Positions 59,040 through 64,000 of a stretch of DNA of 64,000 bases are shown one piece after another (positions within the stretch are counted from its first letter, which is position 1; each line of letters starts with the position of its first letter). The notes beneath the pieces were generated by a model. It was not told where the DNA came from. It searched no databases and saw only the letters and a program-made list of their open reading frames with translations. The DNA is taken from assembly GCA_030674185.1 (NCBI GenBank), contig JAPXFY010000031.1, forward strand, positions 42,970,085 through 43,034,084, in the 5' to 3' direction. The stretch is from Monoplex corrugatus. Its lineage: Eukaryota > Mollusca > Gastropoda > Littorinimorpha > Ranellidae. The translations under genes and the position numbers were made by a program.

Positions 59040-59525
59040 CAGTATGGGCGCTATCATCACGAAAAGACGATGGTGATGGATCGAATAGATTATCCGAAAA
59101 GAACAAAGGACACCAGAAGGAGGACAAGCAGGTACCCTAACGTGAAACCAGACTGCCCTTCACTGGACACCGAAGGAAGACAGCAGGACAACATCACCCA
59201 GACTGCCTTCACTGGACACCAGAAGGAAGACAGCAGGACAACATCACCCAGACTGCCTTCACTGGACACCAGAAGGAAGACAGCAGGACAACATCACCCA
59301 GACTGCCCTTCACTGGACACCAGAAGGAAGACAGCAGGACAACATCACCCAGACTGCCCTTCACTGGACACCAGAAGGAAGACAGCAGGACAACATCACC
59401 CAGACTGCCCTTCACTGGACACCAGAAGGAAGACGTAAGAGAGGAAGACCCAAGAACACCTGGCGACAAACAACAGAAGGGATCATGTCAATGATGGACC
59501 CGATGTCCCCTGAACCGTTTAGAAA
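59040..59525 (+). pseudogene. LINE C-terminal fragment containing a 51-bp array
   Basis: The frame through 59380-59470 reads NITQTALHWTPEGRRKRGRP then KNTWRQTTEG, the C-terminus of RTE-type endonuclease-RT. The preceding 59150-59400 is a tandem repeat of the NITQTALHWTPEGRQQD-coding segment. Confidence 0.72.
59150..59430. repeat. 51-bp tandem array, about 5.5 copies
   Basis: The unit is gactgcccttcactggacac plus cagaaggaagacagcaggac and aacatcaccca: 17 codons, in frame with LINE sequence downstream. Two units lack one C. Confidence 0.93.
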
Positions 59526-59529
59526 GTTG

Positions 59530-60715
59530 ACAGCCCATGGGGGTCACTGATCAGGAGATCACGTATGTGCGAGAGAACTTCGGAAAAGAAATACATAATA
59601 ACAGGAGACCTTAAGGCCATGGAACACACTTGGGGTACACTATACACAAGCTGAACAAAACAGACAGATCTGGATAACCTTCGTTGCTGTTCTACACAGT
59701 TCCACTGGCATAACAGGCAGAAGGTAAACATCTGTTGTCTGGCTTTGATGACACAAGGACACCAACTTCGTGTATACATGTCAATCTGACCGAGACACGG
59801 ACACTGAGACTGTTCCCTCCGTAAACAAAGGACAATGAACAAAGAAGTGGTAAAACACAATTGCCCAAGCTGAAGGTAAGCGTACTCTGGCACAAAACGA
59901 GGCGGGCACACACACAGACACACACACAAACTGAGGCACAAACACACGCGCGCACACACACACACACTCAAAGAAACCAAGGCGCAAACACAGCCCCCCC
60001 CCCCCCCCTACACACACATTAATGGAAGCAGGCTGGGCTGGGGGAACGCATGGGGGTGGAAGTGATTGGAGGGAGGGGGGTGATTTAGAAATTCTGGGTC
60101 ACGTTAGGAAGTATTCATAACAGTGTGGTCCTAGTCACTGACTAGAACCCATAATGATATACTCTGTTCATCCAACTGTAAGAAACCTCCGTCACACCTG
60201 TCTGTTTACTGGCATGATTTTCCTTCAGGAGTTCATTATTGTACCCACAGACTTTACTTGTCTAGAATCAAACATTAAAAAATTGGCTGTCCGGACTGGT
60301 TAAGTATGGTAGCAATGGCCCAGAATAGCATAGGATGATGAAACCACCACAATTCTTTCCTGGGACCGTCCCCTGACCAAGAAACCTCATATTTTGTGAT
60401 TTGTTTTCTCTGTGCTGCCCCTAGATGCTTCAACTTCTGCAATTCAGAATAGGATTCAGCAACATCTCTCCTGAAAAGAAAACTTGTTCTATTTTTCCCC
60501 TTCACAAAATCTTCCAGGTATCAGACGGCAAATGCTCTATTTAGTTTTCTTTTTGATAATTATTAAAATGTTTGTCTGATAAACGATGATTCAACTCTTT
60601 GTTTAATAAACAATTTCAAACTCTTTGTCCTGCTTCAGTTACACTCTGATTTGATTTAAGTTTGAATTTGCTCAAGAGGGATTCATCAGGTCTGGTAATT
60701 TCTTTCAAGCCCGTC
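59530..60715. other. Unannotated flank
   Basis: A (ca)n and poly(C) at 59908-60008. A 76-codon minus frame at 60275-60505 has unremarkable composition and no recognised domain. 57350-57765, 58090-58735 and 62080-62600 also show nothing I can support. Confidence 0.4.
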
Positions 60716-60719
60716 ATGA

Positions 60720-61055
60720 ACAAGAAGAAGGAGGAGGAGAAGGAAAAGAAGGAAGAGGAGGAGGAGGAGATGGTGACGACGAAGAAGATCGCTCAAAGAA
60801 CGTGAACTTGCTCCTTCAGCTTACTGACAAAACAGTAAAACACAGCTAAGTAAGACACACCGGATCCCAAACACACAAGGCAACAAAAGAAGATGAAGAA
60901 GGAGGAGGAGGAGGAGGAGAGAGGAGGAGGAGAAGAAGAAGCAGCAGCAGCAGAAGAAGAACAAGAAGAAGAAGAAGAAGATGATGATGCTGATGATGAA
61001 AAAGAAAAAGAAGAAGAAGAAGACGAAAAAGGAGAAGAAGAAGAAGAAGGCAACA
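60720..61055. repeat. GAAGAAG/GGAGGA purine-rich tract
   Basis: Imperfect (gaa)/(gga) triplets at 60722-60790 and 60888-61050. Open frames are poly-Glu or poly-Ser artefacts. Confidence 0.92.
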
Positions 61056-61094
61056 GAACTGGGCTGGCCATCCTAAGTCACACTGTGAAGACCC

Positions 61095-61163
61095 GTATTC
61101 ACCCTTTAATTATTGTTGCAGGAAATTGGTGGACAGGGTGAGTGAGAGAGTGAAAAAGGTTAA
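61095..61163. mobile_element. Partial piggyBac-like MITE (right arm)
   Basis: caggaaattggtggacaggg then gagagtgaaaaaggTTAA; right half only. Confidence 0.45.
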
Positions 61164-61439
61164 TGACAGCTTTGACCATGCTCTCCATGCCACCACTCCC
61201 CCACACTGTCCACGTCCTGTGTTCACTGGTCTGTGACAAAACCTGTGTCAGTCAATCAGTCTGTCAGTCAGTCTGTCAGTCTTTAGACACAGTCTGTCAG
61301 TCTTTAGACATGGACAAAGTAACTGTCAACCAGCTCTGTCGCTCCCTGTGACATGATCTGTCTGACTATGGCACAGGACCCACCAGCATACACAGCTAAT
61401 AACACTGGGCAAATGTAAATTTTATCACCCTATTTTTCT

Positions 61440-62075
61440 GCACATAGGAAATCAGGCTGTTCTGCCTACCTTCTTTAATTTTACTTAGTGATCTGACAAC
61501 GCTACCCTACCTCACCCTTTTCTACACTAGGAAATCAGGCTGTTCTGTTCTGCCTTCTTCAATTTTACTTAGTGTATCTGACAACGCTACCCTACCTCAC
61601 CCTTTTTACACACAGGAAATCAGGCTGTTCTGTTCTGCCTTCTTCAATTTTACTTAGTGATCTGACAACGCTACCCTACCTCACCCTTTTCTACACACAG
61701 GAAATCAGGTGTTCTGTTCTGCCTTCTTCAATTTTACTTAGTGATCTGACAACGCTACCCCTACCTCACCCTTTTCTACACTAGGAAATCAGGCTGTTCT
61801 GTTCTGCCTACCTTCTTCAATTTTACTTAGTGATCTGACAACGCTACCCCTACCTCACCTTTTCTACACACAGGAAATCAGGCTGTTCTGTTCTTCCTAC
61901 TTCAATTTTACTTAGTGATCTGACAACGCTACCCCTACCTCACCCTTTTCTACACACAGGAAATCAGGCTGTTCTGTTTTCTACTTCAATTTTACTTAGT
62001 GATCTGACAACGCTACCCCTACCTCACCCTTTTCTACACATAGGAAATCAGGCTGTTCTGTTCTGCCTACTTTCT
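61440..62075. repeat. 86-bp tandem array, about 7 copies
   Basis: The unit is aggaaatcaggctgttctgt plus tctgccttcttcaattttac, ttagtgatctgacaacgcta and cccctacctcacccttttctacac. Each copy has its own small indels. Confidence 0.93.
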
Positions 62076-62599
62076 TCAATATACATAGAGTGTTTTGATA
62101 ACGCTTACCCTAACCCTACCCTTTTACAGACTTTGTGTATCAAATTTATCACTGAAATGTGGGAGTTACAATGAACGGCCATATCGTGGGAAAGATGCAC
62201 AAAGTGAAAATGGGATGGCAGAGTTTACATTTGCCTTACACTGCTGCATACTCATTCAATCTATGCACCGACCATGCAACCCTCAACACCAACACAAACT
62301 TAAGGACAACAGTTTTACATGGAAAAGTTGAGGCCAAAATAAATCCAGGCAGACCACTCATTTCCTTTAAGAACAACATCACCAACACCTGCGGGTCTGA
62401 AGACCGACAGTGTAGCACAGAAAAGTCCAATTAGGAGCAAATGGAGAAGACTTATTGCGATGTCTACTGTGATGGCTATTATTGAACTCAATGATCCGAC
62501 AGGTGATGGGCAATCATTCAATTAGTTTTGTTTTCATTTTGTGGGAAATTCTTATTATTAGAAAAAACAGGATGATACGTAATCTGCTAACGAATTATC

Positions 62600-63182
62600 C
62601 TGAATGGAGATACAAATTATTGTGAATGGAGATACAAAGTATTGTGAATGGAGATACAAAGTATTGTGAATGGAGATACAAGGTGTTGTGAATGGAGATA
62701 CAAAGTATTGTGAATGGAGATACAAAGTATTGTGAATGGAGATACAAAGTATTGTGAATGGAGATACAAAGTATTGTGAATGGAGATACAAAGTATTGTG
62801 AATGGAGATACAAAGTATTGTGAATGGAGATACAAAGTATTGTGAATGGAGACACAAAGTATTGTGAATGGAGATACAAAGTATTGTGAATGGAGATACA
62901 AAATGTTGTGAATGGAGACACAAAGTATTGTGAATGGAGATACAAATGTTGTGAATGGAGATACAAAAGTTTGTGAATGGAGACACAAAGTATTGTGAAT
63001 GGAGATACAAGGTGTTGTGAATGGAGACACAAAGTATTGTGAATGGAGACACAAAGTATTGTGAATGGAGACACAAAGTGTTGTGAATGGAGATACAAAG
63101 TGTTGTGAATGGAGATACAAAGTATTGTGAATGGAGATACAAAGTATTGTGAATGGAGATACAAAGTATTGTGGATGGAGAA
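62600..63182. repeat. 22-bp tandem array, about 26 copies
   Basis: The unit is aatggagatacaaagtattg plus tg, with gacacaaag and gtgttg variants. All three antisense frames are open, giving spurious 190-220 residue ORFs. Confidence 0.97.
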
Positions 63183-63283
63183 GTTTACATACATTGTACA
63201 ACTGTCCATGATTAAAACAGGAAAGACAACAACAACAACAACAACAACAACCACGATAGTCAAGCTATTCTAACACTCTCCTT

Positions 63284-63441
63284 TTAACCTTTGACTTCCG
63301 CATCCTATCCACCAACTGCAAAAATTTAAACCCTTTGATTCCCTCACCTGCAGGAAGCTGGTGGATAGGGTGAGGAAATCAAAGGGCTAAGTTTTTGCTT
63401 TGTTGGATTCTGGTGGACAGGGTGCGGAGTCAAAGGGTTAA
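63284..63441. mobile_element. piggyBac-like palindromic MITE
   Basis: TTAACCTTTGACTTCCGCAT left; ggtgcggagtcaaagggTTAA right (two parts: ggtgcggagtc, aaagggTTAA). Inner arms pair around ctgcaggaagctggtggata. Confidence 0.72.
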
Positions 63442-63907
63442 TTAAACAAATGGTTCTCATTCAAAAATCCTGATTTGGTGCTTTTCAAAGTCAAAATCTC
63501 GTGACATTTTTGTCACAGACACACACCTTTCTCCGCTGGACAAGAAACAACGTCCCTTAAAATAGGGGGGCTTGGGGGAGGGGGGGGGGCATTGAGGAGG
63601 AAAGTCCAGAAAAAGCTCCCATCATGTCAACAATAATCAGTATACAAACAGGACTAAACTATCACCACATAAATACAATAATAACTAGCAACAATCTTTG
63701 ACTTGTTGTCCATAAGCCAAAAGTTCCCGAAATTGCCAATCAATGTTACTGTTCAAATGTATGCTGGACTATTTCATGGTTGGATCAACGGTTCATGGAG
63801 TGGTATTACAACCATTCAAGGTCTTATATAACCTTGTACTTGTGGTTTGCCTGCTCATGCATGTCACTTGTGCACCGTTTTGTTTTCACTGGCACATTTA
63901 CCTGATT

Positions 63908-63919
<12 letters not shown>

Positions 63920-63976
<57 letters not shown>

Positions 63977-64000
63977 TGCGTGCGTGTATGTGTGTGTGTG
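63920..64000. repeat. (TG)n with (TGCG)n microsatellite
   Basis: Runs off the end of the window. Confidence 0.95.

Noticed and set aside
60275..60505. 76-codon minus ORF as a possible small gene
   Set aside because: No recognised domain, splice partner or repeat in the window; length is within chance expectation.
62558..63263. 190-220 codon minus-strand ORFs
   Set aside because: 22-bp array artefact present in all three frames.

Overview
The window is eukaryotic nuclear DNA from an animal, most likely a mollusc and perhaps a gastropod. The organism call is inference. It rests on a split gene with long introns, AT-rich intronic DNA, tRNA-derived SINEs of a style common in molluscs, decayed non-LTR retrotransposons, and very abundant minisatellites and CA/GA microsatellites. 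There is no bacterial gene organisation.

I can support one protein-coding gene. It is an orthologue of BIVM (basic, immunoglobulin-like variable motif-containing protein), on the minus strand from the start codon at 40323 to the stop codon at 4815. Eight coding exons (40005-40323, 34824-35480, 29486-29597, 21631-21726, 19419-19523, 17835-18062, 9667-9750, 4815-5421) join with matching phases to a 2208-nt CDS of 735 codons plus stop. All introns are GT-AG. The conserved core lies at about residues 350-582. The N-terminal third and the C-terminal tail look disordered. A conserved Cys/His/Asp set (C375, H487, D522) suggests, without proving, a papain-like cysteine-peptidase fold. A decayed second copy of exon 4 lies at about 24555-24618.

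Region by region: 1-4.8 kb is downstream flank with a 93-bp and a 62-bp tandem array and a GA-rich tract. 4.8-40.3 kb is the gene, and its introns hold most of the large arrays (periods 37, 69, 34, 57, 21, 108, 39, 33, 47 and 95 bp). Intron 6 carries an antisense reverse-transcriptase relic whose internal coding segment has expanded into a 57-bp array, and a CR1/L2-like LINE fragment has landed inside that array. Intron 2 carries another LINE relic split by a 0.6-kb inverted-repeat MITE. 40.3-64 kb is upstream flank or a 5'-UTR intron. It holds SINEs, a 43-bp array grown inside a SINE, dense CA/TG/GA tracts at 47.8-51.7 kb and 55.3-55.8 kb, a 37-bp array with a related 75-bp higher-order array, a 51-bp array grown from a LINE C-terminus, and 86-bp and 22-bp arrays.

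The main pattern is that several of the largest minisatellites are internal expansions of transposable-element sequence. A second is that the 84-bp coding exon 7 sits between two tandem arrays, one of which repeats its own splice-acceptor sequence. About 30% of the window is tandem or simple repeat (my rough estimate by eye). Most long open frames are repeat artefacts. I found no convincing new multi-gene system.
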